Source: Accumulibacter phosphatis | GTDB taxonomy: Bacteria > Pseudomonadota > Gammaproteobacteria > Burkholderiales > Rhodocyclaceae | NCBI RefSeq assembly: GCF_000024165.1 | Contig: NC_013193.1 | Location: 103,596 to 167,595, forward strand | DNA: 64,000 bases | Reading direction: 5' to 3' | Part shown: one piece after another, positions 50,011 through 59,511 of the stretch | How positions within the stretch are numbered: position 1 is the stretch's first letter | How the letters are laid out: every line of letters begins with the position of its first letter | The notes under the pieces: generated by a model | What the model saw: only the letters and a program-made list of their open reading frames with translations | The model's database searches: none | Told to the model about the DNA's origin: nothing | Position numbers and translations under genes: made by a program

Positions 50011-51537
50011 TCAAGAAGATCGGGCGGCGCGGTCACGGAATGCGGCGATTTCCGCTTCTGCGTCCACCGATTGGTCGTCTGCCTTTGCCAGGCTGTCGCT
50101 GCCGAATGCGGGTTGCTGGTCGCTCCTCGCCTTGATGGCCGCAGCGATCTTGCCGCCCGTCGTCTCGCCGATGCGATCCATCGCGGCATCCTTCACTTCG
50201 CCGGCTCTGGCCTTTGCGACGTCCCAGCTGCCTTGCGCCAGATTCGCCGCAGTGCCTGCGACGACCTTCCCGACCTTGGCCACTACGGAAGCCATGTCGC
50301 CCGACTGCGCTTGGCCCGGCGTTCCACCCCGCTTGGCGCTCGCCTGCCTGGTGTCGGATCTGCCGGAATGTGAACTGCTGCCACCAGACGGCCCGCCGCC
50401 GGCTGAACTGCTGTCCATCGCCGCCGCCAGCGGGCTTGCGCCGCTACCGGCCGACGATCGGCCCGCACCCGACGAACTGCCGCCGGCCAGGCTCGCAAGC
50501 ATGTCGCTACCACCGGCCACGTCCTGCGACGCTTTCGAGCACGCCGCCATCAAGGCTTGAGTACCGCCAGCCATGCTCGCCGCCCCGGTGGCAATGGCTG
50601 CGCCGGCGACACCCACGGCCGCACTGGCCATGCCGACCGCCGCCATCGCCGCGCCCGTACCGAGGCCACTGCCCATGGTGTGTACGCTGCCACCCATCGC
50701 CAGGCCGCCGATCAACGAAGGCAGTTTGGTCACGAGCGCAAACAGCACCACGGCGACGATCAACATCACGCCCAGTTCCTTCAGGCTGATGCCCGGATCC
50801 ATCCCGGCGTAGTACTGGTCGACGAAGGATTTGCCGATGCCAACCAGCAGGACCATGGTAAAGAGCTGCGCGGCAATGTTCAGAACGGTCTTGTAGTAGC
50901 CGATCGCCATGTCGGAGGTCCAGCGGGACCCACCAAAGCCGAGGAAGAACACGCCGGCGTAAGACAGGATCCAGCCACTCACCAGGAGCACCAGCATGTT
51001 CACACCGATCAACGCCAGGATGATGAGGATGGCAGCGCTGATGAGGATGCCGACCGCACTGTCAACGGGTGACAATATCGACGACTTGTCGAGCACCTTG
51101 AAGAAGATGTCGAAGCCGATATCGACAATGCCCGACGGGGTCAGCGTGGCGCCTGTCCCGGTGGCCATGCCGCCGAGGGTGCGTAGGGAATCCATGATGT
51201 CGGTAGCGAAGCGCGGGCCGTTGGTGAGCAACCACCAGAAGAAGCCGGTGAACACCGTGAACCGGAAGAACTCGGCGTAGAAGTCACCCAGGTCAGCTTT
51301 GCGCAAGGCCAGCATGCCGAAGGTCCAGACCATCGAGATCACGGCGAGCGTCCAGAACAGGAAGCTGGCTCGCGCCGTGATGACGCCTGCCCAGGCGCTG
51401 GCCGCAGCCGCATAGCGCGCCAGGACGTTGTCGAGGACACCCGCATTGTTGATCGCTGCCTGGGCGTCGATGGAGAAAAACGCCAGCCACAATAGCATCG
51501 TAATACTGGCGCTCTTGAGTACGGTGGGCAGGCTCAT
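50011..51537 (-). CDS. trbL: Conjugation protein TrbL (VirB6-like)
   Basis: 508-residue polytopic membrane protein of the mating-pair channel. Signal segment (ITMLLWLAFFSIDAQA), then hydrophobic blocks up to residue about 290 (AILIILALIGVNMLVLLVSGW, GVMLIVAVVLFALVTKL). Between 290 and 420 it is Gly/Ser/Ala-rich (SLAGGSSSGAGRSSAGSG) and the C-terminus is charged. This matches TrbL of P-type systems. It follows trbK by 8 bp. Confidence 0.92.
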   Translation of the reverse strand: MSLPTVLKSASITMLLWLAFFSIDAQAAINNAGVLDNVLARYAAAASAWAGVITARASFLFWTLAVISMVWTFGMLALRKADLGDFYAEFFRFTVFTGFFWWLLTNGPRFATDIMDSLRTLGGMATGTGATLTPSGIVDIGFDIFFKVLDKSSILSPVDSAVGILISAAILIILALIGVNMLVLLVSGWILSYAGVFFLGFGGSRWTSDMAIGYYKTVLNIAAQLFTMVLLVGIGKSFVDQYYAGMDPGISLKELGVMLIVAVVLFALVTKLPSLIGGLAMGGSVHTMGSGLGTGAAMAAVGMASAAVGVAGAAIATGAASMAGGTQALMAACSKASQDVAGGSDMLASLAGGSSSGAGRSSAGSGASPLAAAMDSSSAGGGPSGGSSSHSGRSDTRQASAKRGGTPGQAQSGDMASVVAKVGKVVAGTAANLAQGSWDVAKARAGEVKDAAMDRIGETTGGKIAAAIKARSDQQPAFGSDSLAKADDQSVDAEAEIAAFRDRAARSS

Positions 51538-51545
51538 CGCTTACC

Positions 51546-51773
51546 TCACCATTCTTTCTTTGGACTGGGTGTGAACCCGGGACCGCGACGCGCACACGCC
51601 GAGGCGAATTGCTCGCGCGTCCCCTTGTCCTCGATCTTGAGCATGTTTTCCCACTTGCAGTTTTCGTCGTTCACGGCCGGCACTTCCTTCTTGGGCGTTT
51701 CTGGTGAGCAGGCGCTGATCAAGGAGGACACAAGGGCTGCCAGCGTCAGGAGGGCAGGGCGGTTGGTGATCAT
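51546..51773 (-). CDS. trbK: Entry-exclusion lipoprotein TrbK
   Basis: 75 residues. Signal with lipobox LISAC (lipidated Cys about residue 22), then charged KKEVPAVNDENCKWENML and FASACARRG. In IncP plasmids TrbK at this place, between trbJ and trbL, blocks entry of a second plasmid of the group. The size and position fit; sequence identity of TrbK proteins is low, so the call rests on both. Confidence 0.85.
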   Translation of the reverse strand: MITNRPALLTLAALVSSLISACSPETPKKEVPAVNDENCKWENMLKIEDKGTREQFASACARRGPGFTPSPKKEW

Positions 51774-51788
51774 GTCGATTCCTTTCGT

Positions 51789-52592
51789 TTACCAGTTACG
51801 GACCGGGCTGGCGACGTAGCTCCCCTGACGCAGTTGCTCGCCGGCAGCGGCTTGTTGTGCTTCCCGATCCGCAAGCACCTGGTTGCGGGTGGCGATGGCG
51901 TTCTGCTCGGCCACCAGCAGGGCGCGGATTTGCAGCAGTTGGTTGGCCTGCTGGCTGGCGAGCTGATTCGCGTAGCTGATCGCCTGCATCTGGCCAGTCG
52001 CACCCTGCGCGCTCGCCTGCAGGCGCTGCAAGGTCATGGCATCCGCTTCCAGGGCGGCTTGTTGCTTGTCGAGGCCACGGAACAGCGCATCGGTGGCCCT
52101 CTTCTGTGCTTCGGAGCCGAGGCGTTGGTTCTCCTTGATCGCGGCCCACTCCGCGTCGGTGCAACCGCCTTGCCTGAAGCAGGGCGAGCCGCGGTAATAG
52201 GACGCATCCTGGAACTTGCCGAGGTACGCGTCGATGCTCCCCAGGTTGGTCTTGTAGTAATTCAGCGTGTCGATCGCACTGCGCAGCTGGTTCATCGTGC
52301 TGGTGGCCGAGTCCCAGATATAGGCTGCCGGCGCCAGCGTGTTCTGCAGCATGTTTTCGTACTGCTGCAGTTGCGTCTGGTACTGCTGAATCTGCTTCAG
52401 CGTCTGGGCGACCGCTTCGATCGAGCTGATGACGGTCTGCGAGAGGTTCGCGGTGTCGATAACCGGGATCCCTGCTGCATGCGTCGGCGTCGTCATTGCC
52501 GGGCCGGCGAACAGGGCCAGAAGCAGGGCCCGAAGCAGGGTGCCTGTGGCAGTTAGCTTTGTGGCGGCTGGTTTGCTGGTCAAGACTTTCAT
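51789..52592 (-). CDS. trbJ: Conjugation protein TrbJ (VirB5-like)
   Basis: About 267 residues from ATG 52592 (AGGAG at suitable spacing; a GTG at 52598 is an alternative). Signal peptide (LLLALFAGPAMTTPTHA), then GIPVIDTANLSQTVISSIEA and a glutamine-rich coiled-coil (QIQQYQTQLQQYENMLQN), typical of TrbJ/VirB5 minor pilus subunits. The last third has many Ala-Gln repeats. Confidence 0.92.
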   Translation of the reverse strand: MKVLTSKPAATKLTATGTLLRALLLALFAGPAMTTPTHAAGIPVIDTANLSQTVISSIEAVAQTLKQIQQYQTQLQQYENMLQNTLAPAAYIWDSATSTMNQLRSAIDTLNYYKTNLGSIDAYLGKFQDASYYRGSPCFRQGGCTDAEWAAIKENQRLGSEAQKRATDALFRGLDKQQAALEADAMTLQRLQASAQGATGQMQAISYANQLASQQANQLLQIRALLVAEQNAIATRNQVLADREAQQAAAGEQLRQGSYVASPVRNW

Positions 52593-52610
52593 GCTCACTG
52601 CTCCTTGGCG

Positions 52611-54062
52611 TCAGTAGTCAAACGATTGGTACGGCTTGGAGAACGTCATGTCCCTGGCGACAATGACGTTGAAGCGATACCCCGGCCGGATCTCGAGCGT
52701 CGGTGCGATGTTCATGTTCTTGGCGATCAACTGCGCGGTCACTTGGCCGAGCTGCTGGCCCAGGGCTTCGCTCATCGCGCTGCTGGCGGTCGGTGCGCCA
52801 TAGACACTGTTGCCCTGGTTCTGGCCCTGGCTGTAGGTGATGCCGGCGGTCACGGCAGACATCAGGAGGGCTGATCCGAACAGGCGCAGGTAATGATTGT
52901 TCACCTGGTCCGTAAGGCCAGCATAGCCGACACCATCGGCGCCCGGCATGGCGCCGATATCGATCGCCTTGCCATCGGGGAAGACGATGCGTTGCCAGGC
53001 GACGAGCACGCGCGCCTGGCCGTAGGCGACATCACTCGAGTATCGGCCGACCAGGCGCGAGCCTTGCGGGATCAACAGATGTTTGCCGGTTGGCGTGTCG
53101 TACACATTCTGCGCGACCTGGGCCATGATCTGGCCCGGTAGTTGGGAGTTGATCCCGGAGATCAGCGTTCCCGGGATGACGAAGCCAGCCCGCAGCTCAA
53201 ACGGCGAGCGCGGCGCTTCCATCCGGGAATCCAGCTTCCAGCGATCGCCCTGGTCGCCGCTGCTGCTGCCGCTGCTGCCCCCGCTGCTGCCATTTCCGAA
53301 TTGCGCGACGTTGTTCCTGCCGCCCGCGGCCGCTGAGGGCAGCAACTGGGGAGACGACGAGGCGGCACCGCTGCCGCCGCCCCCGATGCCGGCACCCTGC
53401 AGTGTCGCCAGCCGGGCCTTGTAGGCTGCCGTCGGGTCGTCGTGCACCGCGGCCTCGCTCTGTTGCCGTAGGGCTGCCAGGCGCGCCAGTGTTTCCTCCC
53501 GGCTACCCGGTGCGCCGGCATAGCCCGCAGCGCCGGGCGCCGAGCCGGCGCTGCGCGGGGCAACCATCTGCACCGTGGTTTTGGCCTTCACCGCTTCTTC
53601 GAGCTGCTGCATCTTCGCCATACGGATGCGATTCAGTTCTTCGTCACGGGAGCTGCTCTGGGGCGTGCCACCGCCGGCCGAGGTCGGTGGCTTTGGCGGG
53701 GTATCGAGGTTGTCCGGGCGTGCAATCAGCACGGCGCCGTCGGTGGTCGCGGGCGGGGAGAGTTCGGGGACTTGCAGCGGCTTCGCGGCTGCCGGTGGAA
53801 TGATTCCATCCTTCTGTTCGCCGGCGATCTCGCTGGCGAACAGGCGGGTATTGCCACCCTTCTCCTTCGGCCCGCCGTTGGGCTTGTTCTGCTGGGCATT
53901 ACGGTCCGCAGCGACCAGCACCATGATGGCCAGGAACACGGTCATGACACCGCCGACGAGATACACCGGCAGGTTATTGACCCGGCGCACGCCGGATTTT
54001 CTCGAGAGTTCGCCGGGCGACGCCTCGGGGGACATCTGGTCTTCGGTCACTTGGTCAACCAT
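52611..54062 (-). CDS. trbI: Conjugation protein TrbI (VirB10-like)
   Basis: 483 residues. A single inner-membrane helix (YLVGGVMTVFLAIMVLVA) follows a short cytoplasmic part. The periplasmic linker is Pro/Gly/Ser-rich and contains low-complexity GSSGGSSGSSSGD. The C-terminal barrel domain includes FVIPGTLISGINSQLPGQI, LLIPQGSRLVGRYSSDV and RPGYRFNVIVARDMTF. It spans the envelope as the core-complex scaffold. Confidence 0.93.
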   Translation of the reverse strand: MVDQVTEDQMSPEASPGELSRKSGVRRVNNLPVYLVGGVMTVFLAIMVLVAADRNAQQNKPNGGPKEKGGNTRLFASEIAGEQKDGIIPPAAAKPLQVPELSPPATTDGAVLIARPDNLDTPPKPPTSAGGGTPQSSSRDEELNRIRMAKMQQLEEAVKAKTTVQMVAPRSAGSAPGAAGYAGAPGSREETLARLAALRQQSEAAVHDDPTAAYKARLATLQGAGIGGGGSGAASSSPQLLPSAAAGGRNNVAQFGNGSSGGSSGSSSGDQGDRWKLDSRMEAPRSPFELRAGFVIPGTLISGINSQLPGQIMAQVAQNVYDTPTGKHLLIPQGSRLVGRYSSDVAYGQARVLVAWQRIVFPDGKAIDIGAMPGADGVGYAGLTDQVNNHYLRLFGSALLMSAVTAGITYSQGQNQGNSVYGAPTASSAMSEALGQQLGQVTAQLIAKNMNIAPTLEIRPGYRFNVIVARDMTFSKPYQSFDY

Positions 54063-54068
54063 CGCCGG

Positions 54069-54530
54069 TCACTCCTTGCGAACCCAGGCACCGGCCGGCG
54101 CCACGCGGTCGTTCTGTGCCAGGTAGGCGCGGCTGAGCGATTGCTGCCCGACCATCACGGTGATCCGGTAAAGGTTCGGACTGGCCGCTGTGTCGAGCAG
54201 GTAGTGCAGGTTCAGCCCTGGCGCAGTCGCCGCTGCGGCTTCCGGAGAGCCTGCCTGCGGGGCCGTTCCCGGCTTGAACTCCACGAGCGCATAGCCCTTC
54301 GCCCGCAGTGCTTCCACCAGGGCGCTGCCATAGGCATCCGGCGTCGGCTGGCCAAGATGGAAGCGCGTTCTTGCCGGCGGGTACAGGGTGACCAGCTGCT
54401 TGACCGTGTCGGTGGCAATCCTTTCCTCCAGGCCGGCTGGGGGCTCGGTCGCGAAGTTGCCGTAGGGCGCGGTCGACGCACAACCGGCCAGAGCCATCAC
54501 CAGGAGCGCGGAGAGGGCGAACTGGCGCAT
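54069..54530 (-). CDS. trbH: Conjugation lipoprotein TrbH
   Basis: 153 residues with lipobox LAGC (Cys about residue 17) after LSALLVMA. The mature part, LEERIATDTVKQLVTLYPPA and ALRAKGYALVEFKPGTA, is of TrbH type. In the core complex it would take the VirB7-like place with TrbG and TrbI. It lies between trbG and trbI, as in IncP. Confidence 0.88.
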   Translation of the reverse strand: MRQFALSALLVMALAGCASTAPYGNFATEPPAGLEERIATDTVKQLVTLYPPARTRFHLGQPTPDAYGSALVEALRAKGYALVEFKPGTAPQAGSPEAAAATAPGLNLHYLLDTAASPNLYRITVMVGQQSLSRAYLAQNDRVAPAGAWVRKE

Positions 54531-54532
54531 GG

Positions 54533-55423
54533 CTATTTCCCCCTTTGGATTGTCACGCGATCCTGCGACGAGCCGACGCCGGCAATCAGGATTGCCTTGT
54601 CGAACACGCTATCGACGATGTAACGGTCGCCCTGAACGCGGTAATTGACCATCACGGTTTCATCGTCGGTGAACACGCCGCCGTCCTTGCGCACCACCAG
54701 CAGCGCCGGCGCTTCGGTCTGGGCCATCGTCGAAGGCATCTGGATGACGGTCTTGCGGCCATCGTTGTAGACCCGCACCGGCTTCCAGGCCGCGCTGCCC
54801 GATACCTCGTACTCGAAGCTCAGGTTGCCCATGTACTCGCGGGTTCCCGGCATCGTCCGGTCTTCGCGGTCCCTCCCTTCGCGGGCCTTGATCGCTTCCC
54901 ACTTGGCCATGGCCTCCTCGGGGTAGGTGAAGGACACCTGCGGCATGTACTGGGTGCGATGCGAGCGCAGCTTCAGGTGATAGCTGCGTCGGTTGGTGGT
55001 CACGACCATCGACGTTTCCAGGCCGACGTCGAGCGGTTTGATGATCAGGTGCTGCACTTCCCCCGCGCCGCTGCCAGTGACGGCCGGTTCGACCGTCCAG
55101 CGGGCGGTATCGCCGAGGTTGATCGAGTTGACCTGCTCGCCGGCCTGCAGGGCGACGTCGCACACTTGCAGCACCGCGCAGACGATACTCGGTTGCTACG
55201 CGCCGTACAGGAACTTGATCGAGCCGTTGGGCCCGGTCACCGGCGCAACCCCTTTGGCCCTCGGGTTCTTCCACTTCTCGGCGATGGCAATGGCCGCTTT
55301 CTCCTGCTGCGTCAGGGTCGGGTTCTTGTCCGAAAAATACAGCTCGGTCAGGTGGTCGCCCGGGGCTGCCAGGACAATGGCGGAAGCGACGCCAGGGAGC
55401 AGGGCGAAGAGCGGTTTTTTCAT
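54533..55423 (-). pseudogene. trbG: trbG (VirB9-like) with an in-frame amber codon
   Basis: The frame starts at ATG 55423 with signal peptide MKKPLFALLPGVASAIVLAA and continues through TEKYFSD-like TELYFSDKNPTLTQQEKAA to SIKFLYGA, then TAG (55198-55196). The same frame goes on without a gap as QPSIVCAVLQVCDVALQA, TARWTVEPAVTG, LIIKPLDVGLETSMVVTT and KSHRTQYMP-like SHRTQYMPQVSFTYP, to the stop at 54533. Families have Q or a similar residue at the stop position, and CAG to TAG is one transition. The rest is full length (about 296 codons). Either a null mutation, suppression or a sequence error. Confidence 0.9.
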
Positions 55424-55436
55424 GAGGGCTCCTTTC

Positions 55437-56210
55437 TTAGAGCTGCTTCGCCCAGGAGAAGTCACGGACGTACAGGCCGATCGGATTGTTGCGAATCTGT
55501 TCTTCGCTGGTGCTGGGGGTCGGTTCGGCGACATAGACCGTCACCAGGGCACGCATGCGGAAGGGCTGGCCCTTCAGGATCCCCTGGCGGTCGCGGCTGG
55601 TCTCGACCCAGTCGACCTGCCAGGTTTCCGGCGTTTGCGGCAGCACCGAGGCGATCTCGATGCTGACCGTCTCCTTGGCGGCCCGCTTGAACGGGCTGGA
55701 GTCTTCGGCGCCGTTCAGCCATTCGTTCATCCTGGCCGTGGCCGGGTCGTTCGGTGCGAGCATCGAGTACACGCGGAACACCGCCTTGCGCTGCAGGGCC
55801 ACGTCGGGTGTTACCAGGCGCGCGTCGGCGATGAAGGAAGCCACCGACGCTTCGATCACCCGGGCATCGGCCGGTGTGGCGCGATCGGCCGGCGCCACGG
55901 CCACGGCCTGCCCGAGCCGGTCGACCTGGACGACATACGGCACGAATTTCGATTGGCTGCCGATGTGGATGATGCCGCCGACACCCGCCAGCGCGATCAA
56001 CAGCGACAGGATGCCGATCACCTGCCAGGTCTGGCGCGACGACACGACGCCGCCGACATGTTCGTTCCAGGTCCGACGAGCGGCCAGGTAGGGGTTCTCG
56101 CTTTCGTCCTGGCGGAAACCCCAGGTCGTCGGTTCTTTGGCGCTTTGGCGATCGGCGTCCGCTGCGGGCTTTCGGCCGATCAGGCGCTTGAGTGGGTCTG
56201 CGAAGTTCAT
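55437..56210 (-). CDS. trbF: Conjugation protein TrbF (VirB8-like)
   Basis: 257 residues from ATG 56210, which overlaps the trbE stop as ATGA. A cytoplasmic N-terminus (NFADPLKRLIGRKPAAD) with ENPYLAARRTWNEHVG, a single helix (VIGILSLLIALAGVGGII), then the VirB8-type periplasmic domain (KFVPYVVQVDRLGQAVAVA). It is the inner-membrane assembly factor. Confidence 0.94.
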   Translation of the reverse strand: MNFADPLKRLIGRKPAADADRQSAKEPTTWGFRQDESENPYLAARRTWNEHVGGVVSSRQTWQVIGILSLLIALAGVGGIIHIGSQSKFVPYVVQVDRLGQAVAVAPADRATPADARVIEASVASFIADARLVTPDVALQRKAVFRVYSMLAPNDPATARMNEWLNGAEDSSPFKRAAKETVSIEIASVLPQTPETWQVDWVETSRDRQGILKGQPFRMRALVTVYVAEPTPSTSEEQIRNNPIGLYVRDFSWAKQL

Positions 56211-58765
56211 GCGGCGACTCCATAGGTGTCCAGCGTCAATCCCCGCCCGGCCAGCCACTCGTGCACCCAGCCATCGCCCAGCTTGCTCTCCAGGTGCTGG
56301 ATGGTGGCCAGCGACTCCTTGTCGGAGGCGCCGACGAAGGCGAGCGCCAGGGGGCCGAGGGCGAGGTCGTACAGGCGGCGGCCGTTCTCCGAGACGTAGT
56401 AGTACTGGCGCTTGGGAATGGCTGTCGCCAGAATCTCGATCTGCCGGGTGTTGAGGCCCATGCGGCGGTAGAGGGCGGCCGTGTCCTCGTCGCGGGCATA
56501 GAGGTTGGGCAGGAAGATCTTGGTCGCGGTCGATTCGACGATCACATCCAGAATGCCTGAATTGGCGGCGTCGGAAAGACTTTGCGTGGCCATCAGCACC
56601 AGGCAGTTGGCCTTGCGCAAGACCTTGAGCCACTCGCGGATCTTGGCGCGAAAGGCCGGGTGCCCGAGCATCAACCACGCCTCGTCGAGCATGATCACGG
56701 CCGGCTGGCCGTGCAGGGCGCGCTCGATGCGTCGGAAGAGATAGAGCAGTACCGGCAGCGCGTACTTCTCGCCGAGGTTCATCAATTCGTCGATTTCGAA
56801 GACGGTGAAATCGGAGAACGACAAGCCGTCTTCTTCGGCGTCCAGCAGGTGCCCCATGGCACCATCAACGGTGTATTGACGGATCGCGTCGCGGATCGCT
56901 TCGTCCTGGATGGTGACCGAGAATTCCGACAGGGTGCGGCCGCCGCTGGCGTGCAGACTGAGGATCGCATGGCCGATCTCGTTGCGCTGCGCCGGCGTGG
57001 TGTGCAGGTCGTTCAAGGCGAGGAGGGTGTCGATCCACTCCATCGCCCAGGCGCGGTCGCCCTTGGTTTCGAGGAACTGCAGCGGGCAGAAGGCCAACTG
57101 ATCGTCGTCGGCCGCCACCGTGAAGTGCCGGCCGCTGCGACCCTGGGTCTGGGCGCGGATGGCGGCAGCGAGCGGATACATCGCCATGCCCTTGTCGAAG
57201 GCAAAGATCGACATGCCGGCGTAGCGGCGAAGCTGCGCAGCGAGGATGCCGAGGTGGGTCGACTTGCCGGAGCCGGTCGGGCCGAACAGGAAGGTATGGC
57301 CAAGGTCGCGCACGTGCAGGTTCAGGCGGAACGGTGTCGCGCCGTGGGTGACGCAGTGCATCAGCGCCGGCGCGAGTGGCGGGTACATCGGGCAGGGGGC
57401 AGCGTTGCTGCCGGTCCAGATGGTGCTCGTCGGCAGCAGATCGGCCAGGTTCATGGTGTTGATCAGCGGCCGGCGGACGTTTTCCACGCCGTGGCCGGGC
57501 AGGCTGCCGAGGTAGGCGTCCATGGTGTTGAGGGTCTCGATGCGGGCGGCGAAGCCGAGGCGGTTGACGGCCTTTTCCACCTGGCGGGCAGACGCTTCCA
57601 GGCGGCTGCGATCCTCGTCCATGAGCACGACAACGCTGGTGTAGTAGCCTTGCGCGACTAGGCCGCTATTGACTTCGGCAATCGCCGCTTCGGCATCGGC
57701 GACCATCGACAGCGCGTCCTGATCGATCGGCCCGAGGTGGGTGTTGAAGACCTGGTCGAAGAAGCCGCGAATCTTCTGCCGCCATTTCTTGCGGAACTTG
57801 TCGAGGTGTCTTACCGCCTCGTGCGTATCCATGAAGATGAAACGCGACGACCAGCGATATTCGCAGGCCAGCTCACCGAGGGCGGTCAACATGCCCGGCG
57901 TCGATTCCAGCGGGAAGCCTTCGATGGCGACGACCTGGATGAACTTGCGGCCGACCTTCGGCACGACGCCGGTCCACAGTTCCTGCCCACCGATGAGCGC
58001 GTCCAGGTACATCGGGTTGCTCGGCAACTGCACCGGATGATTCACGCCGGTGACGCAGAACTGCAGCCAGCGCAGGAAGTCATCGTGGGTGACTGCCGAA
58101 CCGTCCTCGTTGACCACCTGGTGGCCGCGTAGCCGCTGCAGCTCCACCGCCGACGACAGCCGCGACTCGATGCTGACGCACTCGCGCTTGAAGAACTCGA
58201 TCAAGCCGTGGGTGTGCGCCTTGTGGTCGGGTGCCTTGGCGTCATCGTCGAACATCAGCTCGACGAACTTGCGCTGCGCGAGCAGCGCCGGGAACCAGGT
58301 CAGCGTCAGCACATAGTAGCCTTCGTAGAGGGTGCCCAGACCCTCGAACAGTTGCCGCCGCTCCTCGTCGATCGCTGCCGACACCCCGTCGGGAAAGTGG
58401 GAGGTGCCACGATCGAGATAGTTGGGTGCTGGCAGCCGCGCTGCGTCCACGTGCACCATCCAGCCATTGCCGAGACCGGAGAGCGCCTGGTTGATGCGCA
58501 ACGAGACGATCTCGCGTTGCTCGTCGGTGCTGCTGGCGTTGTCGGCGCCCTTGTACAGCCAGGCAGCCAGGAAGGCGCCGTTTTTGCCCACCATCACGCC
58601 GTCGTCGACCATCGCGGCGTAGTTGAGCAGGTCGGCCAGCCCGGCATCCCGCGAGCGATGCTTTTTGAGCTTCAGTTCCTCGTCGACCGCACGGATGCGG
58701 GCGTAAAGCACGAGCAGCAGCAAGGCGCCGAGGGTGGCAATGGCGAAGGCAATTCCGGCGATCAT
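56207..58765 (-). CDS. trbE: Conjugation ATPase TrbE (VirB4-like)
   Basis: 852 residues. An N-terminal membrane helix (IAGIAFAIATLGALLLLVLY) as in other TrbE proteins; then the CagE/VirB4 domain, and the ATPase domain with Walker A FGPTGSGKSTHLG (about residue 498) and Walker B PAVIMLDEAWLMLGHP. The start overlaps trbD by ATGA. It energises pilus assembly. Confidence 0.95.
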   Translation of the reverse strand: MIAGIAFAIATLGALLLLVLYARIRAVDEELKLKKHRSRDAGLADLLNYAAMVDDGVMVGKNGAFLAAWLYKGADNASSTDEQREIVSLRINQALSGLGNGWMVHVDAARLPAPNYLDRGTSHFPDGVSAAIDEERRQLFEGLGTLYEGYYVLTLTWFPALLAQRKFVELMFDDDAKAPDHKAHTHGLIEFFKRECVSIESRLSSAVELQRLRGHQVVNEDGSAVTHDDFLRWLQFCVTGVNHPVQLPSNPMYLDALIGGQELWTGVVPKVGRKFIQVVAIEGFPLESTPGMLTALGELACEYRWSSRFIFMDTHEAVRHLDKFRKKWRQKIRGFFDQVFNTHLGPIDQDALSMVADAEAAIAEVNSGLVAQGYYTSVVVLMDEDRSRLEASARQVEKAVNRLGFAARIETLNTMDAYLGSLPGHGVENVRRPLINTMNLADLLPTSTIWTGSNAAPCPMYPPLAPALMHCVTHGATPFRLNLHVRDLGHTFLFGPTGSGKSTHLGILAAQLRRYAGMSIFAFDKGMAMYPLAAAIRAQTQGRSGRHFTVAADDDQLAFCPLQFLETKGDRAWAMEWIDTLLALNDLHTTPAQRNEIGHAILSLHASGGRTLSEFSVTIQDEAIRDAIRQYTVDGAMGHLLDAEEDGLSFSDFTVFEIDELMNLGEKYALPVLLYLFRRIERALHGQPAVIMLDEAWLMLGHPAFRAKIREWLKVLRKANCLVLMATQSLSDAANSGILDVIVESTATKIFLPNLYARDEDTAALYRRMGLNTRQIEILATAIPKRQYYYVSENGRRLYDLALGPLALAFVGASDKESLATIQHLESKLGDGWVHEWLAGRGLTLDTYGVAA

Positions 58766-59073
58766 TGGTACTGCTTCCCCTGGCTGGTCGTGTTGTCCCG
58801 GAAGGGCGTGCTGCGCGCCGGGTAGTACGGCTTGTAGCGCCGGTGCCGCAGGTACACGTGGCGCATCCGGGGGTCTGCCTTGGCCATGATCCGCAGCGCG
58901 TAGAGCGCGCCGAACCAGAGCAGCAGCCCGACGACCGTGGCCCGCAGCTCCTGTGCGCTGAAGACCAGCGCGAAAGCCAGCAGACCCGAGAACATGACCA
59001 GTTCACGATCGCCGCCCATGAACAGGTTGTCCCGATTACCGGCCCGCCGAATGGGGATCTTGCGCAGCGCCAT
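58762..59073 (-). CDS. trbD: Conjugation protein TrbD (VirB3-like)
   Basis: 103 residues. Short basic N-terminus (ALRKIPIRRAGNRDNLFMG), then two hydrophobic segments (LVMFSGLLAFALVFSA, TVVGLLLWFGALYALRIMA) and DPRMRHVYLRHRRYKPYYP. This is the VirB3 pattern. It lies 2 bp after trbC. Confidence 0.93.
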   Translation of the reverse strand: MALRKIPIRRAGNRDNLFMGGDRELVMFSGLLAFALVFSAQELRATVVGLLLWFGALYALRIMAKADPRMRHVYLRHRRYKPYYPARSTPFRDNTTSQGKQYQ

Positions 59074-59075
59074 GC

Positions 59076-59498
59076 TCAGGCGAGCCTTCCCGGAGCGATC
59101 CCGCCGGCAAGCTGGACCGGGTCGAACCCGCCTGCACCGAGGGCGGCGATTTCTGCGCCACGGCCGAAGAAGCTGCTCATCATGTTTTGCGCGCCAACCA
59201 GCAGGGCCATGACGAGAACGACGAAGATCAAGGTGCGGAAGAAGCCGTTCAGATCGCCACCGAAGATCAGCACGCCACCCGCAACGACGATGCCGATCAT
59301 CGCCAGTGCGAACGCCACCGGGCCGGTGACCGAGTTGCGGAGGTTGGTCAGCCAGCTTTCATAGGGCAGCGACCCGCCGGTGCCTTCCGCTGCCAGGGCG
59401 TGTTGCGGGACCAGCAAGAACACCAGCAGGAGGATCGCCAGTCCGCAATAGAACAGAGTCGAACGGGCGAGCGGGTAGGGGAGGGCGGGCGAGTGCAT
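59076..59498 (-). CDS. trbC: Conjugative pilin precursor TrbC (VirB2-like)
   Basis: 140 residues. A long signal-type N-terminus (TLFYCGLAILLLVFLLVPQ) is followed by the mature segment EGTGGSLPYESWLTNLRNSV and two helices (GPVAFALAMIGIVVAGGVLI, FRTLIFVVLVMALLVGAQ). The IncP TrbC is cut and circularised by TraF; a C-terminal cut after about EIAAL is plausible. ATG 59498 has GGAGCC upstream. Confidence 0.93.
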   Translation of the reverse strand: MHSPALPYPLARSTLFYCGLAILLLVFLLVPQHALAAEGTGGSLPYESWLTNLRNSVTGPVAFALAMIGIVVAGGVLIFGGDLNGFFRTLIFVVLVMALLVGAQNMMSSFFGRGAEIAALGAGGFDPVQLAGGIAPGRLA

Positions 59499-59511
59499 GG
59501 GGCTGGCTCCT

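Noticed and set aside
53220..53420. Gly/Ser-rich repeats in trbI as a repeat array
   Set aside because: They encode the flexible periplasmic linker of TrbI and vary in length and base sequence; not a CRISPR or tandem-repeat locus.
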